Shown here one piece after another: positions 15,164-23,137 of a stretch of DNA of 33,933 nt (positions are counted from its first letter, which is position 1; each line of letters starts with the position of its first letter). This stretch comes from Bacillota bacterium (GTDB taxonomy: Bacteria > Bacillota > Sulfobacillia > Sulfobacillales > Sulfobacillaceae). The stretch covers positions 1 to 33,933 of the forward strand of contig JAKACZ010000048.1 of assembly GCA_021820965.1 (NCBI GenBank). Reading direction: 5' to 3'. The notes beneath the pieces are model-generated. The model was not told the origin of the DNA, did no database searches, and saw nothing but the letters and a program-made list of their open reading frames with translations. The translations under genes and the position numbers were made by a program.

Positions 15164-15592
15164 GTGGATAAGGATGAACGGCTTAAACAGTTGACCCCGA
15201 TTCAGTATCAAGTGACGCAACTGAACGGAACCGAACCCCCGTTTCGGAACGAATTTTGGGGTAATACCCGCGATGGGCTCTATGTTGACATTGTCTCAGG
15301 AGAGCCGCTCTTTTCATCGCGGGACCAATTTGACGCGGGCTGCGGCTGGCCCAGCTTTACCAAGCCACTAGACGCTGCGGCAATTGAGGAACGGGTTGAC
15401 CGAAGTTACGGCATGATAAGGACCGAAGTCCGCAGTCACGGCGCCGATTCCCACCTGGGCCACGTTTTCGACGACGGCCCCCAAGAAACGGGTGGACTTC
15501 GTTACTGCATTAATTCGGCGGCGCTACGCTTCATCCCGAAGGAAAACCTCGAGCAAGAAGGATACGGAGCATATCTGCCGTTATTCCCTTAA
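15164..15592 (+). CDS. msrB: Peptide-methionine (R)-S-oxide reductase MsrB
   Basis: The 142-residue protein covers the single MsrB domain. It contains DAGCGWPSF with Cys60, the [16 protein letters not shown] block at 91-106 and [11 protein letters not shown] with the catalytic Cys115. The zinc-binding CxxC pairs are absent, as in many Firmicute enzymes. It reduces the R epimer of methionine sulfoxide in oxidised proteins, using thioredoxin, whose reductase gene lies at 23138. The GTG start at 15164 follows AGGAGGTAGACCC. Confidence 0.95.
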   Translation: MDKDERLKQLTPIQYQVTQLNGTEPPFRNEFWGNTRDGLYVDIVSGEPLFSSRDQFDAGCGWPSFTKPLDAAAIEERVDRSYGMIRTEVRSHGADSHLGHVFDDGPQETGGLRYCINSAALRFIPKENLEQEGYGAYLPLFP

Positions 15593-15650
15593 TAGCTGCT
15601 CCCCGGTAGGAGAACTCCTGCAGAGATCTCCAGAGGCCACCCTTCACGGT

Positions 15651-15672
15651 ACTCATTTTGAAGAAAATGAGT
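15651..15672. promoter_or_regulatory. Palindromic operator of the Phd/RelE pair
   Basis: ACTCATTTT (15651-15659) and AAAATGAGT (15664-15672) form a perfect 9-bp inverted repeat around GAAG, 29 bp before the antitoxin start. Phd/YefM antitoxins repress their own operon by binding short palindromes at this position. It could also act as the msrB terminator, but no T-run follows. Confidence 0.6.
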
Positions 15673-15700
15673 AAAATGAATAATGAAGGAGGGAATTTGC

Positions 15701-15961
15701 GTGAAGACATTGACGGCAACAGAGATTCGGCACAAGTTTGCCGAAGTGGTTGAAGGGTTAAAGATAGAACCCGTATTGGTGCGAAAAAGCGGACGGCCTG
15801 TAGCAGTGATTTTGTCCTATGAGGACTTTGAACGAATGCAGGACATAGAGGATGCATGGTGGGGAGAACAGGCACAAAAGGCAGCAGCTGAAGGTTTTTT
15901 AACGGCAGGGGAAACTGCTTTCTGGTTAAAGGAGAAGTTAGATGAAACTTCTGCTGAGTAA
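15701..15961 (+). CDS. Phd/YefM-type antitoxin
   Basis: The 86-residue protein starts at GTG 15701 after GAAGGAGGG; a longer frame from 15683 begins within that site. TLTATEIRHKFAEVVEGL...PVLVRKSGRPVAVILSYEDFERMQ is the typical N-terminal DNA-binding and dimerisation fold of the Phd/YefM family. The remainder is the toxin-binding tail. Base composition is lower in GC than the neighbours, suggesting transfer. It overlaps the toxin gene by 20 bp. Confidence 0.88.
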   Translation: MKTLTATEIRHKFAEVVEGLKIEPVLVRKSGRPVAVILSYEDFERMQDIEDAWWGEQAQKAAAEGFLTAGETAFWLKEKLDETSAE

Positions 15962-16212
15962 GGTGGCAAGGGACTTTTTAGACACCTTACCTCCAAAGCA
16001 ATTCCGACAGGTAGTTACAACGGCCTTTCGGTTGCTGTCAGAACCGTATCCCCATGATTCCAAGCAATTAAAGGGATATCCTTACCATAGTGTTAATATA
16101 GGGGAATATCGAGTAGTGTAATGAGGTATCGGGGGATGAAGTCCGAATATTGCTGGTTGGCAAACGGAACGACGATGAGGTCTATCAGCTGCTCAAACGG
16201 ATGAAAGGTTAG
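15942..16212 (+). pseudogene. RelE/ParE-superfamily toxin, frameshifted
   Basis: Starting at ATG 15942, the frame gives MKLLLSKVARDFLDTLPPKQFRQVV...HDSKQLKGYPYHSVNIGEYRVV and then TAA at 16119-16121. Dropping one A at 16120/16121 continues the frame as YEVSGDEVRILLVGKRNDDEVYQLLKR to a TAG at 16210. That restores an 89-residue RelE-type mRNA interferase with the GEYRVVY and VGKRNDxxVY blocks. The one-base insertion removes the last third including the conserved C-terminal tyrosine, so the toxin is probably inactive while the antitoxin remains intact. Confidence 0.85.
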
Positions 16213-16591
16213 AGTGGGCGAGCCCTCGGGTGAATTACACCAGGGTTGGCCGACAGTCGCACTGATCTCACCGACAAGCTCAGTATTGCAGGCAATGCTA
16301 CTGGCGAAAAGCGTAAGCGCTTCAAGGATCAGGCACTCCACTCCGTTTATTTACCGCACCATTGCGTCTTTTGCCGAATCCCCCCGAATCCCCGCACAAA
16401 AGGCCTCGAACCATCCGAACAGTCGTTACCGCCGCGATGAGATGCTGCCGGCGGATGGGTTGGACTTACGGTGTGATCCCTATTGCCCCTTCCACCGAAA
16501 CCAGGTCCTGACCGACGATACATCACGCATCACCGCGCCTTCGTTCCGGGTATCAACCAAAGAGACCGATCTATCGGGCGGCCTCCGGTTC
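16213..16591. other. Intergenic stretch without a convincing gene
   Basis: Frames here lack ribosome binding sites and recognisable domains. No terminator with a T-run was seen for either converging transcript. Confidence 0.35.
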
Positions 16592-17893
16592 TCATGGCGT
16601 CAATCGAGCACGGTCGCGAGGAAAGAGTCTGGCCTCCCGAATATTACCCAACTGCATGAGCCGGGCGGTCAGGCGCTCCAGACCAATCGCTAAACCTCCG
16701 TGCGGCGGCATACCGTAACGAAACACCTCAAGATAGTGTTCGAGCCCGTGCACGCTCATCCCCCGCTGTTCCAGCGCGCGGATATAGTCTTCGTACTGGT
16801 GCAGCCGCTGGCCGCCAGTGACAATCTCTTGTCCCCGAAATAGCAAGTCGAAGGAATTGCTGTAAGACGGTCTTGCCGGATCTTCGTGGGTGTAAAACGG
16901 CCGGGTTCTGAGCGGATACCCCTCCACAAAAAGAAAATCCGATCCAAACTCGGCCATGGCCCACTCGCCCAACCAGGCCTCATGAGCCGGGGCCAAGTCC
17001 GGCTCTCGGGTGACATCCTCGCCCAGCGCTCGGGAAACTTTGGCCACGGCGTCGGAAAAGTGTATGACGGGTATCACCTCGGGAACCTGGGGCCAGGCAT
17101 CCGCGTCCGAAGCGCCCTCGCCTGCAGCTTCTCGCAGCATCGCATCGAGCACGTTACGGCACTCCGCCATTACGGCCCGGTGGTCCTGAATGAATCCCAT
17201 TTCCAAGTCGAGTGACATGTATTCACTTAAGTGCCGACTGGTAGCGTGAGGCTCGGCGCGAAACACCGGTCCCACCTCAAACACGCGGCTAAAAACGCCC
17301 ACCAGCATCTGTTTGTAGAGCTGCGGGCTCTGGGCTAGATAGGCGGCTTGACCGAAGTAATTCACTTCGAACACGCTCGCTCCGCTTTCCGACGCGCCGG
17401 CGACAATTTTTGGCGTGTGAACTTCCGTAAATCCTTGCCGCGTGAGATATTGGCGAAAGCCGTGCACCAACGCGTTTTGTACCTGAAAGATACGGCGGAC
17501 CTGGGGATGACGAAGCGTGAGCGCGCGCGCTTTCAAGAGGCCGTCGAGGTGTATGTCGAGCTCCCGCCCGCCCAAGAAGATCGGGAGCGGCTCCTCGGCC
17601 ACCGCGATGATGGTGAGTGTCGGGCGCCGAATCTCGACGCCGCCGGGCGCTCGAGATTCAACCGCCACAATTCCCTCAACCGAGACCGCAGTGTCCGGGG
17701 TCAAGTGTGGGAGGTCGCCATCGTCGGCTTGGTGGACAAGTTGAATGAGGCCCAGCCCGTCGCGAATCACAATGAACGTCAGACCGCCGAGTTGGCGGAC
17801 GCGATGAATCCAACCGGCTATCCGAACTGGCTGGCCAATATATTGCGGCAGGTCGGTACTTAGCAGAGATACTTGGTTCGGCATGGTGCTCAA
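16592..17893 (-). CDS. aspS: Aspartyl-tRNA synthetase, archaeal/non-discriminating type
   Basis: The 433-residue class II synthetase has an N-terminal OB-fold anticodon-binding domain (VRIAGWIHRVRQLGGLTFIVIRDG). Motif 2 is FRAEPHATSRHLSEYMSLDLEMGF and motif 3 is GLAIGLERLTARL. The short form without the bacterial GAD insertion belongs to the archaeal AspRS2 type, which often charges both tRNA-Asp and tRNA-Asn for use with GatCAB. It could be mistaken for AsnRS, but motif 2 favours AspRS. The start is a TTG at 17891-17893, nine bases after GGAGG; the ATG at 17882-17884 is too far from any site. Expression is likely controlled by the T-box leader upstream. Confidence 0.88.
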   Translation of the reverse strand: MSTMPNQVSLLSTDLPQYIGQPVRIAGWIHRVRQLGGLTFIVIRDGLGLIQLVHQADDGDLPHLTPDTAVSVEGIVAVESRAPGGVEIRRPTLTIIAVAEEPLPIFLGGRELDIHLDGLLKARALTLRHPQVRRIFQVQNALVHGFRQYLTRQGFTEVHTPKIVAGASESGASVFEVNYFGQAAYLAQSPQLYKQMLVGVFSRVFEVGPVFRAEPHATSRHLSEYMSLDLEMGFIQDHRAVMAECRNVLDAMLREAAGEGASDADAWPQVPEVIPVIHFSDAVAKVSRALGEDVTREPDLAPAHEAWLGEWAMAEFGSDFLFVEGYPLRTRPFYTHEDPARPSYSNSFDLLFRGQEIVTGGQRLHQYEDYIRALEQRGMSVHGLEHYLEVFRYGMPPHGGLAIGLERLTARLMQLGNIREARLFPRDRARLTP

Positions 17894-17902
17894 GAATAGT
17901 TT

Positions 17903-18366
17903 CCTCCAAAGTCCGGGCCTTGTGCGGACGGGGCCGGACCCGTGGTGCCACCGCACTTTACAGCGCGCCTGGAGGGGGCGCCGCCTCATGACCATTAACG
18001 CGGTCAACACGGCAGGCTTACTAAGAATTCAGCTCTGCACTCCGGAGGGCCGGTCCCATAACCCATGTCCGTGCCACACTTTCACCCCTCGTGGCTCGCT
18101 GTTGCGGACGGTTGTGGAATTTACGCTCCATCATCGTCTTAATCTCATCCTGACCCTCACACGGGGCAAGCCCCGTGGGTTCTGGGGTGTGCGGCTTCTC
18201 CGTATCGTACATGTCCCTCTACAGTAGATAGAGGACACTTTGGAGTACGGCACTGACCGCATCCTCAAAACCATTCAGCGACCAAGCACCCCACCTGGGT
18301 ACATTGGCGGTCGCCTTCTCCACACCCGAGAGTGTAGAAGGAAGTCGAGTCACTCTCCCTGAGTTC
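17903..18366 (-). promoter_or_regulatory. T-box riboswitch leader of aspS
   Basis: Read on the minus strand, GTGCGG (17951-17956), the 7-nt bulge TGGCACC (17944-17950), ACGGG (17939-17943), a six-base loop, CCCGT (17928-17932) and CCGCAC (17922-17927) lie contiguously and form a textbook antiterminator. The UGGC in the bulge pairs with a GCCA tRNA end, matching the G discriminator of tRNA-Asp. A competing stem uses GTCCGGCC (17932-17939) and GGCCCGGAC (17911-17919). It is followed by TTTGGAGG rather than a T-run, so control may act on ribosome binding. Hairpins further 5' (about 18318-18346) may be part of Stem I; the specifier codon could not be fixed. Confidence 0.82.
18160..18177. repeat. 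Perfect 18-bp palindrome within the aspS leader
   Basis: CACGGGGCAAGCCCCGTG folds as eight pairs with a two-base loop. It lies between the putative Stem I and the T-box core, in a leader longer than usual (about 460 nt). It could be an inserted element end or an extra leader stem. Confidence 0.5.
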
Positions 18367-18373
18367 ATAGTCT

Positions 18374-18379
18374 ATTATA
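18374..18379 (-). promoter_or_regulatory. -10 box of the aspS leader promoter
   Basis: A perfect TATAAT on the minus strand lies just before the leader; transcription would start near 18366. No good -35 box is visible at the right spacing. Confidence 0.4.
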
Positions 18380-18442
18380 TCATGATGCCGATTCATCCTG
18401 ACGGCAAGCCGACAGGTTGTCTCGGTGTTTTTCTATAACATC

Positions 18443-18952
18443 TCAAGGACCCCCAAGGTCAATGTGTTCGAACTCCCTGAGGCGTCGGTTCAACGAATCG
18501 CGTTGGCAGAGTGCCGGCCGCCCATCCGACCGAATCACACGGTGCGTGGGTATCAGATAGGCGATGGGTGACCTACTCATGGCCCGACCCGCCGCCCGCG
18601 CCCGACCCGGATAGCCGGCCCAGGCGGCCACCGTTCCGTAACTGGCGGTGGTGCCAAACGGGATCTCAGTGGCCGTGGACAACAAGATACGCTCCAAGGG
18701 GGTGAATCCCGCACCGGCCGCAGGCCAGAGCGGAAGCGGCTCACCGGCGAACGCTTGGTCCACCAACCGTTGAATCCATTCCGGACAGCTCACCGGGGCC
18801 AGGCCGCACTCGCCGTAGCGCGTCGGGAGCTGGGAGCCGAACTCCGCCGCCACCAGCGCATTAGCGGCATGGATCACCCACATGGCACCTACCGGGGTCT
18901 TTAATACGGACAATTCAAATCCGCCCTTAGGGGGTGGATGCCACTCAATCAC
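18443..18952 (-). CDS. MGMT/Ogt-fold protein with Thr replacing the catalytic Cys
   Basis: The 169-residue protein has the two-domain layout of O6-alkylguanine alkyltransferases. An N-terminal domain is followed by IPFGTTASYGTVAAWAGYPGRARAAGRAMSRSP, the DNA-binding helix region with the Arg finger (RARAAG). The active-site motif, normally PCHRV, reads PTHRV (135-139, codon ACG). The protein therefore cannot accept alkyl groups by the known route. It resembles in principle the alkyltransferase-like proteins, which carry Trp there and flag damage for excision repair, but Thr is unusual. A GTG start at 18950-18952 is assumed; the ribosome binding site is weak. Confidence 0.82.
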   Translation of the reverse strand: MIEWHPPPKGGFELSVLKTPVGAMWVIHAANALVAAEFGSQLPTRYGECGLAPVSCPEWIQRLVDQAFAGEPLPLWPAAGAGFTPLERILLSTATEIPFGTTASYGTVAAWAGYPGRARAAGRAMSRSPIAYLIPTHRVIRSDGRPALCQRDSLNRRLREFEHIDLGGP

Positions 18953-19682
18953 GACTCAATCCGCCCGGTTATCAGCACGATCTCCACGTTTATGCGCCTC
19001 TTTTTCATAGCCACGAGGTCTCTTACGGCCAGTTGCCAAGCCGAAGCTCCCCGTTAAGCGTTGGAACCGTCGGTCATTGCAGCAGGGTAGACATGTTATT
19101 GCATCGCTGCCCAACGCGGCGTTTCACGACTGCCCCCTTGAAGCAGTTCTACGTACGGTCGTACTTTCTGGCCAATAGCTAGGTCAGCGACAAGCTACCA
19201 GGCCATAGACGGAATCGCGCCAGACCAAGTTCGTTTTGGCGCGGTACTCGCCAAGATTGTTACGACCACCAGACCTTGATGTCCTAGGGTTCTGCATCGC
19301 CCCTCGCCATTACCTATCTATTCTAAGCGACCATGGGGTCTGGCGGCCTGAACCAGGCGGGCAATTCGGCGCGTTCCCAAAGCGGTAACCCACCGGAGAG
19401 CTGTCGTCCCTCCCGCACCGACAGTCAGTCTCGGATGGTGGCCACATCTATGACGGTTGCCCCTGCGGATAAGACGACTCGGTGTTGGGTTCCGCAACGA
19501 AGGCGAGCTTAATGGCGGGGGGCTCTAACATACCGCCGCCATCGCGGATTTGCCTCTCCCCCATCATGGCGTCATGAACCCCTGTCACATGCTTCGGATT
19601 GAAGTTGGGGGCTCTCCCATTTGCCACATCTTGGGCCCGGCGATACACTGGGACTAACACCGCTGTCAGGAGGCTTTCGACC
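18953..19682. other. 730-bp intergenic stretch, mostly unexplained
   Basis: No supported gene. A minus-strand frame (about 19448-19680) reads smoothly but has no start site and overlaps the next gene antisense; it may be a relic. No tRNA or clear promoter was recognised. Confidence 0.3.
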
Positions 19683-20630
19683 GTGGCTTTATCAAAGACG
19701 CTTCGCCCCGTGATTCTCGACGTGGACACCGGCATCGATGATGCCTGGGCTCTAGTCTATGCAGCGCATTCGCCCAACCTGGAACTTTTGGGCGTGACCA
19801 CCGTATTTGGAAACGCCGACCTTGAGACCACCACCCGCAACACGCTTTGTATGCTCGACCTGTTGGGTGCAAACACACCGGTCTATCAGGGCGCCGACCG
19901 GCCGCTTTTGCGTGAGTGGGCGGGACCCGTCCCCCGCTATCATGGCGACAACGGATTGGGTAACGCGACGCTTCCCCCAGTATCGCGCCAGGCCGAATCC
20001 CAGCATGCGGCCCAGTTTATCCGCGAACAGGTGCGGTCCCGGGCCGGGCAAATCACGCTTGTGACAGTCGCTCGGCTGACCAATCTGGCCCGGGCGCTGC
20101 TTTACGAACCCGGACTCGCCGCGCTAATTGACCGCGTGGTCATGATGGGAGGCGCCGCCTTTTGTGCGGGGAACGTGACGGCGGTAGCCGAGGCCAATAT
20201 TTGGGGAGATCCCGAAGCAGCCGACATTGTTTTTCGAAGCGGCGTGCCGATCACCATGGTGGGGCTGGATGTCACCATGCAGGCCCGTCTCAGGCGCGAA
20301 GATCTGAACCGCCTTGATCCTGCGCTGCCCTATGCCAAAGTACTGCAAGATGCCAGCGAATATTACATCCGCGCGTACGAACAGGACTCGCCCGGGATTC
20401 ACGGCTGGTGCCCGCTGCACGATCCCTTGGCTGTGGCGGTGGCCGACGATCCCTCTCTGGTGGGCACCGAGACCTTCCCCGTGCGCGTTGAGACGCAAGG
20501 ACAACGGACCGACGGCATGACCATTGTCGACCGTCGCGACGGCTGCGCGGGAACCGGGGCCGAAGTAGCGCTCACCCTTGATATCGAGCGTTTTCTCTCA
20601 GTCTTTCGCGCGCGCGTCGGCATGCACTAA
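19683..20630 (+). CDS. Inosine/uridine-preferring nucleoside hydrolase
   Basis: The 315-residue protein starts at GTG 19683, after CAGGAGG. The calcium-binding signature ILDVDTGIDDAWAL near residue 10 is the hallmark of the IunH family. Further active-site parts are EANIWGDPEAADIVF and the HDPLAVAV block. The enzyme cleaves ribonucleosides to base plus ribose for salvage. The longer frame to 19599 lacks a binding site. It ends 11 bp from the converging TVP38-type gene. Substrate preference cannot be read. Confidence 0.9.
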   Translation: MALSKTLRPVILDVDTGIDDAWALVYAAHSPNLELLGVTTVFGNADLETTTRNTLCMLDLLGANTPVYQGADRPLLREWAGPVPRYHGDNGLGNATLPPVSRQAESQHAAQFIREQVRSRAGQITLVTVARLTNLARALLYEPGLAALIDRVVMMGGAAFCAGNVTAVAEANIWGDPEAADIVFRSGVPITMVGLDVTMQARLRREDLNRLDPALPYAKVLQDASEYYIRAYEQDSPGIHGWCPLHDPLAVAVADDPSLVGTETFPVRVETQGQRTDGMTIVDRRDGCAGTGAEVALTLDIERFLSVFRARVGMH

Positions 20631-20641
20631 AGACGGCGGCG

Positions 20642-21379
20642 TTAGGCTTCCATATCGTCTGAGGCATTAAGGCGCTTAAGGTGGGAGCGGCCAGACCACC
20701 AGTAGATGGCCCACCCGGCCGCGACCAGCAAAGCTAAAAGAGCCACCAGCTCGCCCCAATGTGCGTGAATCGCGGTCCGGAATAAGATGGCCATGACAAT
20801 GTTGGTTGCCAACACACCCACCGCCGTGGTCCAGGCAAACCGGAAGACCGGCACCTGGCAGGTGCCGAAAATCATGTTAAGAACGTCAAAGGGAACCAAT
20901 GATATCCAGCGCAATAGAATCAGCGCCATCGGATTCAGATGTCCGACCGCCCGAACGATGGCTTGCACGCGCGCGTTGTTTGCCCATCGCTTCAAAATCG
21001 GGGGTCCAATCATGCGGCCCAATATATACGAGATGGCAGCGGCCACCATTGATCCGGCCCAAACGACCAGCACGCCGCCGACCGGGCCATACAAGGCAAA
21101 GGACACCAGCGTGGGGATTTCCATAGGAAATACAATGACCACGCTGTGCACCGCCAAGGCAATAATAAGGAGAAACGGTCCCCAAGGACCTAGCGCACCA
21201 GCGAAATTGCGAAGCGCCAGCGACACCGCGTGAAAGGCGCTACGAATCCCAATGGTGCCGGCCACAATGTCCCAGCCCCACCAAATCAAAATCCCGGCGG
21301 CTAGAGCAGAACTCACCGCCCAGATCCACCGGTGAGTTCGAAGCCATTGGACACCGCGCCCGATCATGCTGGGGTTCAT
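20642..21379 (-). CDS. TVP38/TMEM64 (DedA-superfamily) membrane protein
   Basis: The 245-residue protein has about six membrane segments and the VTT-domain features: FPMEIPTLVSFALYGPVGGVLVVWAGSMVAAAISYILGR and later HLNPMALILLRWISLVPFDVLNMIFG. Members of this superfamily move or scramble phospholipids and polyprenyl carriers, or maintain envelope homeostasis. The start ATG follows GGGGGAGGTTGACAG. No functional partner is adjacent. Confidence 0.88.
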   Translation of the reverse strand: MNPSMIGRGVQWLRTHRWIWAVSSALAAGILIWWGWDIVAGTIGIRSAFHAVSLALRNFAGALGPWGPFLLIIALAVHSVVIVFPMEIPTLVSFALYGPVGGVLVVWAGSMVAAAISYILGRMIGPPILKRWANNARVQAIVRAVGHLNPMALILLRWISLVPFDVLNMIFGTCQVPVFRFAWTTAVGVLATNIVMAILFRTAIHAHWGELVALLALLVAAGWAIYWWSGRSHLKRLNASDDMEA

Positions 21380-21506
21380 CTGTCAACCTCCCCCAAGGCG
21401 GCGTCCTGCCCGTCATCCATTCACCTCAGTATAGCATATGCTCAGTCTCAAGCAGGCCATGCCCAGTGTGCCGACGGGTCGACGCGATGCCCGAGCCGTC
21501 CGTGCC

Positions 21507-21848
21507 TCAACGTCGCGGCACCATCATTTTGGAGATCGGCTGCAATGTGGTCTGACTAATCATGACGTGCCACACACTGTGGCCCTGGTCGATCGTACAC
21601 ATCCAGACAGGCTTCCCTACCCAAACACTGGGGCGAACCGATTCGACCTGGCCGCCGCCGGTAGGAATGAGCGCCACGCGCTTAATAGCGGCCAAGTCTT
21701 GCGAACGCCCGGTCGCCGATTTCATCGGCAGGACCACCCGGTTATGGCCGAGATTCAGCACTCGGACGGGATGCGGGTGGGTGTGCCCGGCCCCAAAGAG
21801 GGCCCCCATCAAACTCGCCGCTGCGACAATAGTGGTTAATCCGCCCAC
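21507..21848 (-). CDS. Small exported protein of unknown function
   Basis: The 113-residue frame begins at GTG 21846-21848 after AAGGAGGTTTCGAATC, an excellent site. An N-terminal hydrophobic stretch (LTTIVAAASLMGALFGAG) followed by a His-rich HTHPHP looks like a signal peptide or single anchor. The rest has no recognised domain, a single Cys and a basic C-terminus. Codon use and the binding site support a real gene; the function is unknown. It lies 54 bp after the metallopeptidase gene on the same strand. Confidence 0.55.
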   Translation of the reverse strand: MGGLTTIVAAASLMGALFGAGHTHPHPVRVLNLGHNRVVLPMKSATGRSQDLAAIKRVALIPTGGGQVESVRPSVWVGKPVWMCTIDQGHSVWHVMISQTTLQPISKMMVPRR

Positions 21849-21902
21849 GATTCGAAACCTCCTTAGGGCTACTATTGCCCGTAAGGACGTGCCCTATGCA
21901 GG

Positions 21903-22571
21903 TCACCAGATTAAGACCGGTCCCATATCCCTAAGCCAGTCCTTAGCGGCACTAAATTGCGGGCAGACCGTGCTCACGGCGTGCCAAAAACTGGGCCGGT
22001 GATGGGGAAAGCGACGATGCGTCAGTTCGTGGACAATAACGTAGTCAACCACCCAGTCGGGTGCTTGATATAGCCGCCAGCTCAAACCAATCCATCCGTC
22101 GGTGCGGCAATATCCCCAGCGGCTGGTGGCGTCGGATAACCTTAACCCGGCAAAATCGATGTTCAGCTGCCTTGACCAGTAATCAAGCCGTGACTGAAAA
22201 TAACGGAGCGCCTGAGGCCGATACCAATTGGTCAGCCGCTGGCGGAGATCGAATGCCGACAGCCCCTCTGCCCAAGCTCCCGGCGGTAGGCCCTCATCGA
22301 TTGGGTGCGCTTTTCCGAGAATCCAAATCCATCCGCCGGGTTCGAGCGCCGGTCTTCCGTGTTCACGGGCCAGCGCTCGCCGGTGGGCCGATAAAATCCA
22401 GTCGTGATGTCGTTCAAGCAGCGCATCAATCGCCAGATCGAGGCGTTCGGGGCATCGGATTGTCACTTCGCCGGGACGAGTCACCGCCAGCGCCAGCCTC
22501 GAACGCCGCGCACTGCGGACGACCCGGTAACGGAAGGTGACATTCCCCAGAACAGTTCGACCTTCATCCAT
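21903..22571 (-). CDS. YgjP-like zinc metallopeptidase (DUF45)
   Basis: About 222 residues. The block TSRWGYC...GWIGLSWRLYQAP...VDYVIVHELTH...HRPSFWHAVSTVCP is the DUF45/WLM-type signature, with HELTH as the zinc site. The N-terminal half carries the family's beta-rich YRVVRSARRSRLALAV segment. These proteins are found across bacteria with a poorly known proteolytic role. The start is uncertain: ATG 22571 gives a family-like length, but ATG 22595 or GTG 22634 are also open and none has a clear binding site. Confidence 0.8.
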   Translation of the reverse strand: MDEGRTVLGNVTFRYRVVRSARRSRLALAVTRPGEVTIRCPERLDLAIDALLERHHDWILSAHRRALAREHGRPALEPGGWIWILGKAHPIDEGLPPGAWAEGLSAFDLRQRLTNWYRPQALRYFQSRLDYWSRQLNIDFAGLRLSDATSRWGYCRTDGWIGLSWRLYQAPDWVVDYVIVHELTHRRFPHHRPSFWHAVSTVCPQFSAAKDWLRDMGPVLIW

Positions 22572-22708
22572 GGATTCGGGCCAAAACCGTACCATGGGAC
22601 CAGACCCAAATGGCGGCCACGATGAGAGTGACACGGATGACGCGTCGCTTTGTGAGGTTCAACTTTCGGTTCAGATCTTCCGCTCCTCTCGCAATTATGT
22701 TCGGGCCC

Positions 22709-22972
22709 TCATGATGATCGAGCACCACGTTCTTTTATATCGCGACGGCGGGCGCGATATGCCGCCCAAAAGGCAAGCGCTGTGAACAGAACAGAACCCC
22801 CCTGCCCTGCTAGAGCTTGCCACGCCGCAATCTTCCCTTGAACGCCGAACCACAAGAGCACATACGCGAGTCCGATCATAACGACCGCGAGGACGGCGGC
22901 TAGCCAAAACCAGCGGATGCTACGCCGACTCCAGGGAGTCGGGTCTGCCAAAAACTGCTTCCACCCCGTCAC
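22709..22972 (-). CDS. Small two-segment membrane protein, unknown function
   Basis: About 87 residues with two hydrophobic helices (WFWLAAVLAVVMIGLAYVLLWF and VLFTALAFWAAYRARRRD) and basic ends. The start GTG at 22970-22972 follows AAGGGGG; an ATG seven codons upstream is also possible. No family recognised. Confidence 0.5.
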   Translation of the reverse strand: MTGWKQFLADPTPWSRRSIRWFWLAAVLAVVMIGLAYVLLWFGVQGKIAAWQALAGQGGSVLFTALAFWAAYRARRRDIKERGARSS

Positions 22973-23056
22973 AACACGCCCCCTTCGCTTCATTGTAGCA
23001 ATGCCGTCGACTAAATCTCCAACTGCTGTGCAAAAGATATACTTGTTGTGACGGCC

Positions 23057-23085
23057 TTGGTACGAGGGCGGGAAAGACTTATACT
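23057..23085 (+). promoter_or_regulatory. Promoter of trxB
   Basis: TTGGTA (23057-23062), exactly 17 bp, then TATACT (23080-23085) fit a vegetative sigma promoter; the gene starts about 45 bp after the expected transcription start. Confidence 0.6.
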
Positions 23086-23137
23086 AATTGGAGCAAGTCC
23101 CCCGACGTCTTGAGTTCCGTCAGGAAAGGAGCAGCTT

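Noticed and set aside
19448..19735. 95-codon minus-strand frame upstream of and overlapping the nucleoside hydrolase
   Set aside because: It reads smoothly but has no start site and overlaps the hydrolase antisense; not enough to call a gene.
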